Below the pieces are notes generated by a model. That model made no database searches, had not been told where the DNA came from, and worked only from the letters and a program-made list of their open reading frames with translations. Below, one piece after another: positions 49,301 to 57,279 of a stretch of 61,607 bases of DNA. The first letter of the stretch is position 1; every line of letters starts with the position of its first letter. Origin of the DNA: a virus. Position numbers and translations under genes: made by a program. The stretch lies in the IMG/VR virus record IMGVR_UViG_3300048029_000244, positions 1 to 61,607 of that record. One strand, given 5' to 3'.

Positions 49301-51873
49301 TTACATCTAGCAATAGAAATTTAATCAACGCATTGTTTACAGCTGTAAATAGACCAGACGGCACTATAGCAGAGTATACATTAGACAATGATAAAATTAA
49401 AGGTTTATTAGACTTAGGTGTAGATGCTATGCCGCTTATCATAGAAGATGAGCTGCACTATATAGATTTAAAGACTATAGGTACAGATCCTAAAAATTCT
49501 ATAAAAAAAAAGACTAATTTAATAGAGCCTGATACTAATGTAGACGAATCTGCACGTTTAATATTAGAAAATCAACAAAAAAATATTAGTCAAGGTAAAG
49601 TAATGAGAAGAAAAACTATTTCTGACTCATCATTACTGTCCTATAATCCTAGAATGACTCTTGAAGATTATGCTATAGCAAGAAATGTAGATGTAAATTT
49701 ATTGTCTAATGACAGCGTAAATGCAGAGTTAAAAAAACAGCACAACAAAATGTCTAGGTCAAAAGACTATATAAACTCTTTTTTAAAAAACATTTATTCT
49801 AATTTAAACAACTATAGTAAAGACGAATTAATGCGTCTTGCTACAGATATATCCTCTGAGTATGAAATAGAAGAGTTGGCTAAACAAGCTATAGTTAAAG
49901 AAATAAGTATAGTATTGGCTCAAAAAGCTAGAGACGAACAAATAGCTTTAAATCCAGAAGGTTACGAAAAGTATGATGAAAAAGATGTAAGCTTTTTAAA
50001 AAAATGGTTAATGTCTAATGACGTAGACACAAACAATCCTGATGTACAAGCTATGACAAGAATTATTGAAAAGGAATATTTTTTGTTTACGCAGGAATAC
50101 AATAAAGAAGCTAGACCTATAAAAGAAATAGCTAAGAAATTAAAGTCTAAAGCACGTAAAGATTTAGGTTTAGTTAAGTATTTGAGGTTGTGGACTTTAG
50201 GAAAATTAAATGCGCATGTATATAGAAATATATATCAAACTGTAAAAGAAGGTGAAAATGAATATGTAGTTTTGAAAAAAGAAACTACAGGATTAACTAA
50301 TCTAGAAAAACAATTTCACGCAGAATTTACAAGAGTTATGGAGATACATCAAAGTAATTACAAAGGAGAAATACCATATCAAGCTATTAACATGAACGAA
50401 TCTTTTTCTAAACAAGGTTTGTATGGATTGTATTTATCTAGTGAAGGTATGGAGTCACATTTAAATTCTGTGCCAGTGTACGCTGTAAATCCTATGACTG
50501 GCAACAGAGAACAAAAAACATTTGTAGAATGGAAAGAATTATATTCTAATAAAGATGTAAATAAAAATAATTTTAAAAATTTACAAAACTTTAGGTCAAT
50601 TAAATCAAAAGCTATTGAGTTGGCAAAAAAAGGTATAGATGAAGATGGAAGGCAAATTGCATTCGATCAATCATATATAAAAATGTTGTTAGGAACGCAA
50701 GAGACATCAGGACATATTAATATGAAAAATATTAATTTAAAAGAATTTGCGTCTTTAGACCTAGAGTCTATAGCTTTAAAAACATTAAGAAGCAATATGT
50801 TTAAATACGGTACAAAAAACATAGGTGGTAAGTTTGAAGGTTTTGACAAGTTAGGCGTATTGATAGATGGAATTATAGAGTATAATGACATAAATCCTAA
50901 CATAAAAGAATGGGTAGAAACAATATACAAAGGCTATATTAAAGAAGGTAAGATGCCACAAGGTAAGCTAGGTAAGTTTGGTAAAGCGCTAGATGCGTTT
51001 GTATTATTTACTACATTAAAAGTTTTAGGGCCTTGGAATATTATGATTCCTATAAGCAATATAGCAATAGGTAAATATCAACAGCTAAGAGCAACAGGAA
51101 TGAAGCAATTTTTAAAAGGTGAGTCTAGATTTATAAATCCTGCTAACTATAAAAAGAACGCAGCTATTATAAGAAATTTTGTAGGTTTTGATTTATCTAT
51201 GTATGAATCATTTTATACAATGAAAGAAAAAACACCTTTTGATCAAATAGCAGACTTAATTATGTTGCCTATGGAGCAGTCTGAAAAATACATACAAGGA
51301 GCAGGGTTTTTGAGTTATTTGACAAAAGAAGAATACGACAATATAACTACAGACGAAAATGGGCATGTTAAATATATAGACGAAACAAAAGCATTAAGTC
51401 CAGAAAGAATAGCTGAAATTATGGAAAATGTAAGACGCGAGCAAGGTAAAGGATACAATATAACTAATCAAAGGTTAACAGGTATGTATGCTACTAGTAG
51501 ATTGTTATTTCAATTTAAAAAGTACATTCCAACTTTAGTAACAGAAAGATTTGGTAAAGATAGATTGGATAGATTTGGCAGAAATGTTATAGGCAGTAAT
51601 ACGGCTGTTGCCAAACTATTTACATCATATTTAAAAGGCGAAATAAAATTATCAGACTTAGATAAACAGCCAGAACATATTAAATACGGTATAAGAAAAT
51701 TAAGAAACGGTATATTTTTTAGTTTAGCTATAGCTGCTATGGCTGGATGGGACGAAGAAGATGATTGGATGGACAAGCTATCAAAAGACACAAGACTTTT
51801 ATATGATACTTCTAAATACAAATATAGACTGACACCATCAGCATATTGGAATATGAAGTCTATTATAAACTAA
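40399..51873 (+). CDS. Giant ejection protein with RNA-polymerase-like and zinc-protease motifs, 3824 aa
   Basis: Residues ~90-380 contain several hydrophobic Gly/Ala-rich segments (NLLTMMAGGMGLAKGAG, SGVGATAGASIAGAATLG), suiting membrane passage. Residues ~390-1000 are long coiled coils. HEFGH at 1036-1040 is an HExxH zinc-protease motif with a possible third ligand in EEIFA (1155-1159). RVP at 2325-2327, followed 35 residues on by GSDKDGDSLF (2362-2371), matches the spacing and the D-x-D-G-D metal loop of two-barrel RNA polymerases such as crAss-like phi14:2 gp66 and YonO. Residues 1705-1725 (KKGITPIISATSGAEVTKAEG) could be part of the partner barrel. The C-terminus has NITNQRLTGMYATSRLLFQF and further hydrophobic helices. 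It is the largest gene and lies last in the ejection block. Confidence 0.82.
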   Translation: MPNNFLDGLEQPQSTQKSQQNFDQIAQQQNEVIKRASESVAEQQRFGSTGMVQPDSFAADTRDIFMSGAEKTKRSLVAGTGDVMEQVIDLTQLAYNYATPLGMAEQALGLDFSKNIFDWVEENTAGQLQEYGVKYRKPGTEDFKWSDLGTADFWTTDFARQMPNLLTMMAGGMGLAKGAGNLMTRMASKSLAKKSGKLTTDMLTKTSAGSQFGGKGLGKLFTKGPKGVALTNQGKAVAGLGGGAGMNIVDGAIVSGMAYDRALDEFGTDEEGRRLAGQIAGNIFVDNSKWIAVDAVSWSFTFGGGSKLLLPKAVQKMNQSKSTFGKRVKNILINSGVGATAGASIAGAATLGEEGMSDSMLKGAAVGLGAGLLPGRSGARASVLIAPEGIEEMFQETYQEWIEKKALNEARGEEEKTPTYWDFYSSDKARRTKAVSLFSGMTGATISRYTNLINDVAERSFQNDQRIDSITRSMNRLNVDETYEKSDAIREAVREAVKYDNQESLKSWLNEEAAKDNGSVDERFRDEMMSLIDNMTSIKEKIGTNVDFTTSEERVLFEEHSLMAMREDDYNNQKSIYESNLAELQADIDKINRSRQTDKNKKNAIKNINTLIEVENEKFAQLENNYNALQNESQSNINDFTTKALEKAKNRNKVNKENFVSLVNKAAAKSKSIAKKFVASFNEMKTAYAEATSQAKQQQVLDEQGNPVLDEQGKPVMEQAPEDMSDNRYNTFVDNIVKEIKIGAENELEGFTDEEIKSIAINALTKAGITNETSLDNLPDNFDVKLEEIVDNEIKLLTEEKKKNQPSLFQKIKTKTKEVVDSVKDKITTKKEDIETGRKVDAQTATEQKVSKEEKPTPKESIKKKADNKDLRIIKKLEDQIAELKLKEKLTDIEQKVLNKTKKALESILSRIERSKIDEDKKIVDPKKILKDKKKDAKRKNEYKTAWYNPMRILEKRKLKAKRDKEIKLAQDEYQEYVKKNKPSYIYAMRDAKTPQQSIQIASDISSLFGQGTLGSVLGGVIYGKVNPDLYNTIKHEFGHVLWPALEGLPIKDSLIKLIAQDKTAFKKVAQMYPENILFDTSEGPMLIEEMLSNVEMIKQLLNHDITLEADIKALQDKMASGQIYSAEVNLIIDKIKSLQSIVPAAIENQEVIQEEIFAQMLEMDDVTLENIITSDVKTTKSYKRKTKIALEKLEAITKKSNEEQDKEILKSLDDEYRKAQGEGINTFLEIFKAQSEKRRKKTPIEKASRRVMRQKSKGFVRDINIISEIAANLNRQVSDAVAENTQRYNVLLEESVNELQAINNPTQEQISEILEAKALEFTMYDESELSNINIGEDFEKAIAGKLLGDITILGVFGDSIITEKLKEADIINEKSQRIPFAFEEELDQYIESNDNPLVQNERSSASKLIEAFAQFAYSRTGRAKIATKEKFAEFTKKSPSLLRQNLRRELHKSIKHNGDIVSFNEFLQNLKESKSLEVKLFNEFIELEFFELTQAPYGSEQFFTSVARSIYHEASSNVVENRDILFYQEEDSRFDFVFNLSELESFYSEALINENVFYDTNEFVNALDNNSTIHDAIKFLKRKGIINDNIYKSYIDENAIMNTKSIVVDGKMMSIKDAVKYYPANKAALLKQLASSSIIASRDLNQTTLVEMAKLNTRTSLLNKTSALYENFDSILKYLQDPTRPTNDKIKTLANSSVFSLLLKKGITPIISATSGAEVTKAEGYKFGSSYVNMTSEEMFISDVLRYISQDESYQMPIMVFEGKSRRYNVTVPKYKSLHKKNGAFDEVFVIKSLAKEISKARYKNGKGDKVSRLFKKPGSGKTIIEQITDKKVLDEYVNQLKEQIKTHPYILKNLIESGKIKSDTKKLPRKLLEEMVVSNALNKYSAQKSLVADHAERKDAIDYVKRSAMAIARRRPIFDELEVIVTPDIYYNPNAEPGLQYINEPKEGYSIVDDSQSWILPEDKKLADENAGLGNEYGSVLKTVYSGKDTRSQSLDSGDLYLKHNTVVLSDAIVEEAIKSGNVTLAKLRAVMRSRKNHIAGNFSKNVPVIAMSQSSVKSDINNFFVKTLNVDDVRVNMSDIISTFNDSKYNALELELLLTENVSTDLINVGREKPIKQISLEEFNKTMDDRYVVDGLYRGLDGKKFGIQNILESKRNEESSTVPIQLLSNILQALPEDMKSVGLEVTQLYTEAVALSQQEVLDSIEKELSEYIDPKWAGNPLSYLVQSGNVNLPSVQSKLMEVISKSVILGSTKFRSPGGIAFETSPVGIPLASRVKTKTLKSAYGLGTEIFTLPDNLTVSEIILPAAMSKNFKKGDIVTATRVPADKLAMTQTFVIKEFLDEDAGQVTMIPPAVSAILGSDKDGDSLFIDGKYAEPKTDSQKAYNRFHNKLTDFLSDPNMDEITSKSLEGIEDFLNIKDPRLSTDILSPVFDKQSAQNNVDIRNILGVAIIALRDTNYLSFYNASLLGSVTLENSTENKFEDSVNGAEVEFVSKLVNLILDNAKYQRVFSLGINSLVIKDAIILSRLGFDYETVLEFLNKEEVVRMYKYSNRANILKSVDPKHGHYEPAFLSWLEGKKNMDAYEYINDNDPKNIESLKQEYYGSVKPLHKTDAYRKKKALSKLDQKLVSEKGSLFNLLSKDTPKSTEVNLSIIRMLSDVKNDISSFSDILNVYNTNPQSVLEIKARQENYEKSKNFPLGLILPESLQNDPILNNRLNALVALEEKYESTNSFSNKSINKLYEAFSKIFNFDKGYKSKSMSMYVENTIMDKALSSVINTNATEFMLSDILNKLKDVQQTKLDIDSVFFLLVNISEDSMFINQDIVSRATDQESLAEMREMLLEELKDITIDVQSSATSPMQTMSVYEALATYEYNKTNKMNEKSRLRFSDNMLALFDPKFVKSINNALSIENVTKLSKFNRESLLDLAEQNTSSVVRLYQSEITDNINDNTIYLKDNKLTIPYSKFTSSNRNLINALFTAVNRPDGTIAEYTLDNDKIKGLLDLGVDAMPLIIEDELHYIDLKTIGTDPKNSIKKKTNLIEPDTNVDESARLILENQQKNISQGKVMRRKTISDSSLLSYNPRMTLEDYAIARNVDVNLLSNDSVNAELKKQHNKMSRSKDYINSFLKNIYSNLNNYSKDELMRLATDISSEYEIEELAKQAIVKEISIVLAQKARDEQIALNPEGYEKYDEKDVSFLKKWLMSNDVDTNNPDVQAMTRIIEKEYFLFTQEYNKEARPIKEIAKKLKSKARKDLGLVKYLRLWTLGKLNAHVYRNIYQTVKEGENEYVVLKKETTGLTNLEKQFHAEFTRVMEIHQSNYKGEIPYQAINMNESFSKQGLYGLYLSSEGMESHLNSVPVYAVNPMTGNREQKTFVEWKELYSNKDVNKNNFKNLQNFRSIKSKAIELAKKGIDEDGRQIAFDQSYIKMLLGTQETSGHINMKNINLKEFASLDLESIALKTLRSNMFKYGTKNIGGKFEGFDKLGVLIDGIIEYNDINPNIKEWVETIYKGYIKEGKMPQGKLGKFGKALDAFVLFTTLKVLGPWNIMIPISNIAIGKYQQLRATGMKQFLKGESRFINPANYKKNAAIIRNFVGFDLSMYESFYTMKEKTPFDQIADLIMLPMEQSEKYIQGAGFLSYLTKEEYDNITTDENGHVKYIDETKALSPERIAEIMENVRREQGKGYNITNQRLTGMYATSRLLFQFKKYIPTLVTERFGKDRLDRFGRNVIGSNTAVAKLFTSYLKGEIKLSDLDKQPEHIKYGIRKLRNGIFFSLAIAAMAGWDEEDDWMDKLSKDTRLLYDTSKYKYRLTPSAYWNMKSIIN

Positions 51874-51880
51874 TTTTTAC

Positions 51881-51888
51881 TAACTTTG
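51881..51888 (+). promoter_or_regulatory. Bacteroidota-type promoter for the fibre block
   Basis: TAACTTTG matches TAnnTTTG. Unlike the other copies it lies 25 nt before the ATG at 51914, leaving a short A-rich leader. It follows the stop of the giant gene by 8 nt. Confidence 0.65.
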
Positions 51889-51913
51889 TAATTAACTTAA
51901 AATACAATAGAAA

Positions 51914-52177
51914 ATGGCTAATATTAACGACCAATTTAACAATTCATTTGCTACACAAGGTAATAAAATTGTTACAGGAACAACAGCTGTAACAGCTACA
52001 TCTGGTACATATTTTGCTGTTCAATTCATCACAGATTGTACGCCTACTACATTTACTGTAGCTAATGGAGACGGTACATACTCTGGTATTGAATACGCAC
52101 AAGGTACTGTAGTATATGGTGATATAACAGCAATTACAGCTGGCGCTAGCGAAACATATATTTTATATAAGAAATAA
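51914..52177 (+). CDS. Small fibre-block protein, paralogue of 57007-57279
   Basis: This 87-residue beta-rich protein starts MANINDQFNNSFATQGNKIV and ends TYILYKK. The protein at 57007 starts MANINDHFNQSFARQGTKLV and ends ILYKRVPC, with matching YFAVQFIT/YMAVQFIT in the middle, so they are clear duplicates. Each is followed by a gene starting MLGLG. Likely a small trimeric fibre or decoration subunit; unproven. Confidence 0.8.
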   Translation: MANINDQFNNSFATQGNKIVTGTTAVTATSGTYFAVQFITDCTPTTFTVANGDGTYSGIEYAQGTVVYGDITAITAGASETYILYKK

Positions 52178-54771
52178 TGTTAGGATTAGGAATAAGTAAG
52201 TCTGCTCAGGGTGTAAAGTCTGGCATTGCAAAACTATTAAATAGTTTAAAAAGACGTGCAGAGTATTTTGAAAATAAAAATGACTCTAAGTCTGAAATAA
52301 AAGTTTTAAAAGACTACGAGCTATTAGACAAAGCTACTATACTACTTACTCCTACTGCAACAAGTGATGCAAGGGTACACTCTGCAAAGACTTATACAGG
52401 TGAAAACGTTTTAACAGGAAATAACTCTACATTTGATAGTGGCATTGGTGATTGGCAAGCTTATAATGGAGCGGCTGGAGCGAGTGTAGCTCATAGTACA
52501 GACAAGTTAGAAGTAACTTTGTCATCAAGCGAAGGTGGAGCGAGAATAAATACGAGCTCTCTTTTTACAGGTAGTCAAGCAGGGAAAACTTTAAAAGTAA
52601 GAGCTAGAATTTGGAAAGGCACTTCAACACATTCTACTATTGCTATTTACGTTGGTGGTGTTCAAAAATTTGTAACTATATCTTCTACACCTACTTATTT
52701 TGAAGTATTTTTAAAGCCAACAAACACAGGCTATTTAACAATATATAGAGCAGGTACAGGTAGTACAGGCACGTATTTTATTGATGATGTATCAGTAATA
52801 GACGTATCATCAGACTTTGACTTCGATAGAGCAAGTAGTGCTACAAGAATAAACTCTGATGGTTTAGTACAAGATATGCAGAGTATTACTGACCCTGAAT
52901 TAGTACTTAATGGTGATTTTGAGGAGTTGGGTGATAATAATTTAACAGCCCCTTGGGTAGAGGGTAATGGTTGGAGTACAATTACTGATGGTATTTTTTG
53001 TGATGGTTCAGTTGATGGTGGACACACTAAAAATAATGTAGAAATGACGGACTACAATGGAAAGGCATTTTTATTAACTTATACTTTATCAAACGTAACT
53101 GATAGTAGCACATTAAAATATAAATTTGGTGGGGGTTCATTAGTTTCTATTAGTGGAACAGAAGGAACACATAGCGTATATATAACTAATGATGCTACTG
53201 TTGATAATTTTCAATTCGTTTCAACAGCAGGTTGGGCAGGTTATATAACCAATATATCTCTAAAACAAGTAGACCCTAATGATAGGTGGACTTTAGATAC
53301 AGGTTGGAGTATAGAAGATGGTGTTGCTAATTTTAATGACACAATAGCTACTACTAATGCTGTATTAAGACAGGACAACTTAACTTTAACAAATGGTAAT
53401 ACATATGAGTTAAGTTTTAATGTAAACAATACTTCAGGAACAGGAGAAATAAAATTTCAAGCAACAGGTGGTGGTTCTGATGGTCTGGGGGGTTACCAGG
53501 TATATAGCGGTGTAAATACTTTATATTTTACTCCAACAGCAAATAGAACTACACTTAAAATATTTGGTAGAGATACATACGGTAGTTTTACAATAGACAA
53601 CGTTTCATTAAAAGACATTACATTTAGTACAGATGTAGATTTAGCTAGAATAAACTATGATAGTAATGGAGAGAATGGTCATATATTGTTAGAGCCTACT
53701 TCTACTAATCTTGTTGCTTATAGTGAGGATTTTAGTCAGTGGAGTAATGTATATGCCGCACTAACACCAAATCAATCTAGTCCTGATGGTTCTAATAATG
53801 CTTATATAATAGAAGATGATAGTGCTGTTGCTTATAGAAAAGTTGATGAAACTATAACAACCAATGCTACGCCGCATACTTTTTCTGTGTTTATTAAAAA
53901 GAAAACAAGTTCAGTAAATTCCTATAGCGGAATACAAATGGGAATGGGGTTTTCTTATATAGTATTTGACAGCTTTAATGGAACATACTATGAACACGAC
54001 AACACCAACTATGATAATGTTGAAGTGCAGGATTTTAATTCTAATTGGTGGAGGTTAAAACTAACTGCTACTGTAACAACATCAACTAGAATAGCTTTAT
54101 GGGGCGCAATATCTTCGTCAGCTACAAATATTAACAATGGAGCAACGGGTAGTGAAATATTTTATGGCGCACAACTCGAAGAACTACCCTACGCTACATC
54201 GTACATACCGAATCACGGAACAGCAGTAGGTGTTACAAGAGCGGCAGAAACACTAACAGGTAGTGGTAATAGTACATTGATAAACACTACGGAAGGAACT
54301 TTATATTTAGAATCTAAACTTGGTAGCTTAACAGGAACTAAGCTTTTTTCTATTGGTGGCGGTACAAATAATGCTGACCCTGCTGTTATAATGGGTTATA
54401 GTTCTCAAAATATGTATATAGATATACAAGATGGAGGCTCTTTAATATCTACACCATCTGACAAAACTATAAGCGGAATTAATACTAGTTCATATAATAA
54501 AATGGCAATAAAGTACACTACAACTAATGTTACGGTTTACTTGAATGGCGTTAAAAAACATACGGAAACTATTGATTTTACTCCTGATACAAATGTAATT
54601 AAATCGTTATATGGTGGTTATTCAGCTGGCAGTAAGTTTGAAGGTGCGGTCAAAGCACTAGCAGTATTTAATGAAGCACTAACAGATGACGAACTAGAAT
54701 TACTAACAGGTGTAACTAATTATGGTTCATTTAGTGAACTAGCATCAGCTAACGGATATACAATAATATAA
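52177..54771 (+). CDS. Tail fibre with carbohydrate-binding and LamG-like modules, 864 aa
   Basis: After a helical N-terminus (MLGLGISKSAQGVKSGIAKL) there are repeated beta-sandwich modules of CBM4/9 type: near 75-200 (ending YFIDDVSVIDV), near 235-365 (LVLNGDFEELGDNN start) and near 368-485 (FTIDNVSLKDI end). A LEPTSTNLVAYSEDFSQWSN module follows near 500-690, then a LamG/concanavalin-like domain (EGTLYLESKLGSLTG; KMAIKYTTTNVTVYLNGVKK; VKALAVFNEALTDDELELLT) at the end. A receptor-binding role, probably for surface glycans, is expected. It overlaps both neighbours as TAATG. Confidence 0.82.
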   Translation: MLGLGISKSAQGVKSGIAKLLNSLKRRAEYFENKNDSKSEIKVLKDYELLDKATILLTPTATSDARVHSAKTYTGENVLTGNNSTFDSGIGDWQAYNGAAGASVAHSTDKLEVTLSSSEGGARINTSSLFTGSQAGKTLKVRARIWKGTSTHSTIAIYVGGVQKFVTISSTPTYFEVFLKPTNTGYLTIYRAGTGSTGTYFIDDVSVIDVSSDFDFDRASSATRINSDGLVQDMQSITDPELVLNGDFEELGDNNLTAPWVEGNGWSTITDGIFCDGSVDGGHTKNNVEMTDYNGKAFLLTYTLSNVTDSSTLKYKFGGGSLVSISGTEGTHSVYITNDATVDNFQFVSTAGWAGYITNISLKQVDPNDRWTLDTGWSIEDGVANFNDTIATTNAVLRQDNLTLTNGNTYELSFNVNNTSGTGEIKFQATGGGSDGLGGYQVYSGVNTLYFTPTANRTTLKIFGRDTYGSFTIDNVSLKDITFSTDVDLARINYDSNGENGHILLEPTSTNLVAYSEDFSQWSNVYAALTPNQSSPDGSNNAYIIEDDSAVAYRKVDETITTNATPHTFSVFIKKKTSSVNSYSGIQMGMGFSYIVFDSFNGTYYEHDNTNYDNVEVQDFNSNWWRLKLTATVTTSTRIALWGAISSSATNINNGATGSEIFYGAQLEELPYATSYIPNHGTAVGVTRAAETLTGSGNSTLINTTEGTLYLESKLGSLTGTKLFSIGGGTNNADPAVIMGYSSQNMYIDIQDGGSLISTPSDKTISGINTSSYNKMAIKYTTTNVTVYLNGVKKHTETIDFTPDTNVIKSLYGGYSAGSKFEGAVKALAVFNEALTDDELELLTGVTNYGSFSELASANGYTII

Positions 54772-56390
54772 TGGGAAAAGGTATAGTAAAATTAGGTGAA
54801 GGCCAATGGGCAGTTAAAGATGGTAATCTATTGGCTGCTAAAGAAACTAATGGTAGATTTAAGAATGCAGAGTTTACTGTCACTAGAGGTACAGATGCTA
54901 CTTATGTAGGTAAAGATGGTTTGATAAAGACAACACCGAGCTTTTATAACCTACTTGATTATAGTGAAGATTTTAGTGAGTGGACTACAACGGGAACCGC
55001 AAACGTAACGCCAAATACATCAATAGCACCTAATGGAACACAAACAGCAAGTACATTAAATATAGTTGATTCAACTTATTTTTACAAATCAATATCAACG
55101 GGTTCGGGGACTTTCACTCTTAGCTGTTATGTTAAAGTTTCAAGTGGTACAAATGATTTTAAAATGCAAAGTTTTAGTGGAACAGATGGGGCTAATACAA
55201 GTAGCGTGTTTACTGCTACGACGGAATGGCAAAGGTTTGAACATACTGTTACTGTGTCTGTTGATTCTAATTTTTATCCCGTATTTATTTCATCGCCTTT
55301 AACGGGTGGAGATTTTCAAATATGGGGCGCACAATTAGTAGAAGGAACAGAAGCATTAGACTATCAATACACTAATGGTAAAGAAGGAATACCTCGTATA
55401 GACTTTACAAATAACCCTGATGGTCATTTATTACTTGAACCTGAGAGTAGAAATCTTTTCGATTATAGTGAGGATTTTGAACCTCCAAAATGGAATAAAA
55501 GCCAGAGTGAATTACTGTATGGTTTTCAATCGCCAACAGGTTTAAATACTGCAACAAAAATTACAGCGACAGGTGCAGACCCATATGTATATAAATCTGT
55601 AAACGTTACGCAAAATCAAACATATACTTTTAGCGTTTACTGCAAAGGTGAAGGGTCTTCTGTAGAAAAAACTGCTAGAGTTTTATTTTGGTACGGTTTG
55701 GGAACAGCCGCGGGGGCTACAATAAGCCATGAATTTAACTTAACTAGTGGCTGGGAGCGAGTACAATTTCAAACAACTCCAACAGGGTCAGGAACATTGT
55801 TTTTTAGAGTAGATATTCCTGCCAACTCATCTGAAGTAGGTGATGTTGCTTACATTTGGGGCGCTCAAGTAGAAGAACTATCCTACCCAACTTCTTACAT
55901 ACCTACTAATGGTTCACAAGTAACTAGAGATGCAGAAATAGTGTCAAGAGAAAGTATAGATGAGATTGACATACCACAAGAAGAAGGCACAATTTATTTA
56001 GAGCTAGAAGGGTATGAAAAAAATACAGAGATATTTAATTTTGATAGAAGTACATCTAACTCTATTCACGTTGGTACAGACAACGACGGAGCGCTAAAAG
56101 TTTGGGGTTATTATGAGCCAAGCGGTACAGGAACTGTTGCTTCAGCTTTGCTAAACAATAACACAAAAAAAGTTGCTATTGCTTTTAAAAACGGAAGTTT
56201 TATAGTGTATGCTGATGGAGAAGAAGAATTAAACACATCTACTTTTGTTTGGACCCCTACTGATTCTATAGATAGACTATACTTTAATCGAGGTGGTTAT
56301 ATAGCGTCACAAGGTTTGTCTAAAGTAAAAGCATTAAGAATATATAAAGAAGCGTTTAACACCACTCAATTAGATGAGTTAACAAGTTAA
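54771..56390 (+). CDS. Second receptor-binding fibre protein, 539 aa, related to 52177-54771
   Basis: The N-terminus (MGKGIVKLGEGQWAVKDGNL) is distinct, but two modules of the same type follow: FYNLLDYSEDFSEWTTTG...GAQLVEGTEALDYQY and LLLEPESRNLFDYSEDFEPP...WGAQVEELSYPTSYIP. A LamG-like end follows (EEGTIYLELEGYEKN, VKALRIYKEAFNTTQLDELT). It is thus a shuffled paralogue of the previous gene. Such domain shuffling is common in receptor-binding genes. Confidence 0.8.
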   Translation: MGKGIVKLGEGQWAVKDGNLLAAKETNGRFKNAEFTVTRGTDATYVGKDGLIKTTPSFYNLLDYSEDFSEWTTTGTANVTPNTSIAPNGTQTASTLNIVDSTYFYKSISTGSGTFTLSCYVKVSSGTNDFKMQSFSGTDGANTSSVFTATTEWQRFEHTVTVSVDSNFYPVFISSPLTGGDFQIWGAQLVEGTEALDYQYTNGKEGIPRIDFTNNPDGHLLLEPESRNLFDYSEDFEPPKWNKSQSELLYGFQSPTGLNTATKITATGADPYVYKSVNVTQNQTYTFSVYCKGEGSSVEKTARVLFWYGLGTAAGATISHEFNLTSGWERVQFQTTPTGSGTLFFRVDIPANSSEVGDVAYIWGAQVEELSYPTSYIPTNGSQVTRDAEIVSRESIDEIDIPQEEGTIYLELEGYEKNTEIFNFDRSTSNSIHVGTDNDGALKVWGYYEPSGTGTVASALLNNNTKKVAIAFKNGSFIVYADGEEELNTSTFVWTPTDSIDRLYFNRGGYIASQGLSKVKALRIYKEAFNTTQLDELTS

Positions 56391-56392
56391 TT

Positions 56393-56758
56393 ATGAATAA
56401 AATAGGAAAATACGAATTTAATAGTTCAGTACAAGCAGATGATATGATAGCTGCTTTAGGAACAACAACAACAGAATTAGGTGATGTAGTGCCTTCGCAC
56501 AATCATTGTGTAGTTAGACTTGGCTATATTGTTTTAGAGCAAGGTGAGTATAACGAAAGTGGTGAGCAAACAAAAGCACCTGTACTATCTGATAAATACC
56601 ACGTAGATGTATTGTGGAAAGGCTTAGAGCCTGTTGATGCAGAAGCAGAGGTTTTATCTTATGTAGAGCCTAGTGGCTGGTCAGACTTTAGAATAGACTT
56701 AGAAGGCAATGGTGTGCATTCGTTTATGGGTCTAAATTATGTAGATTATAAATTTTAA
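56393..56758 (+). CDS. Conserved small fibre-block protein, 121 aa
   Basis: This acidic protein (MNKIGKYEFNSSVQADDMIA...) contains LSDKYHVDVLWKGLEP and ends GVHSFMGLNYVDYKF. The pattern recurs next to fibre genes in Bacteroidota phages. Possibly a small structural or chaperone-like protein. Function unknown. Confidence 0.72.
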   Translation: MNKIGKYEFNSSVQADDMIAALGTTTTELGDVVPSHNHCVVRLGYIVLEQGEYNESGEQTKAPVLSDKYHVDVLWKGLEPVDAEAEVLSYVEPSGWSDFRIDLEGNGVHSFMGLNYVDYKF

Positions 56759-56763
56759 ATATT

Positions 56764-57003
56764 ATGAGTAAGGAAACAAAATTAACAGAAGAAGAGTTAA
56801 AAGAATTACAAGAAGTAATTTCTACGTCTAACAAAATTAAATTAGAACTAGGAAGCATAGAAACACAAAAGCATTATTTGTTACATGAGCATGCATCAGT
56901 AATAGATAAAATGAATGATGTGCAAGCCAAACTAGAAGAAAAGTATGGCAAAATGAATGTAGATATAAATACAGGAGATATATCTTATGTAGAAGAAGAA
57001 TAA
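56764..57003 (+). CDS. Small coiled-coil protein, 79 aa
   Basis: This charged helical protein starts MSKETKLTEEELKELQEVIS, with a long coiled coil to about residue 65 and an acidic end. Similar short proteins lie in fibre regions of other marine phages. May help assemble fibres; unproven. Confidence 0.7.
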   Translation: MSKETKLTEEELKELQEVISTSNKIKLELGSIETQKHYLLHEHASVIDKMNDVQAKLEEKYGKMNVDINTGDISYVEEE

Positions 57004-57006
57004 ACT

Positions 57007-57279
57007 ATGGCAAATATTAATGATCATTTTAATCAATCTTTTGCTAGACAAGGCACTAAACTTGTATCTGGTACATCTATAACCAATATTCCAGCAGGAA
57101 CATATATGGCTGTACAGTTTATTACAAAGTCTACGCCTACTACACTTAAAACACATTACGAACCAGGAGTACAATATACAACAACATATGCGCAGGGCAT
57201 GATATTATATATAGACGTGTCTGATATAAGTCTTCCTTCAGGTGAAAAAGCAATTCTTTATAAAAGAGTTCCATGCTAG
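57007..57279 (+). CDS. Small fibre-block protein, paralogue of 51914-52177
   Basis: This 90-residue protein starts MANINDHFNQSFARQGTKLV and shares the VQFIT...STPTT centre with the 51914 protein. It has an extra C-terminal RVPC. Its ATG is preceded by AAACT. It overlaps the following MLGLG gene by 7 nt, repeating the gene order at 51914-52177. Confidence 0.8.
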   Translation: MANINDHFNQSFARQGTKLVSGTSITNIPAGTYMAVQFITKSTPTTLKTHYEPGVQYTTTYAQGMILYIDVSDISLPSGEKAILYKRVPC

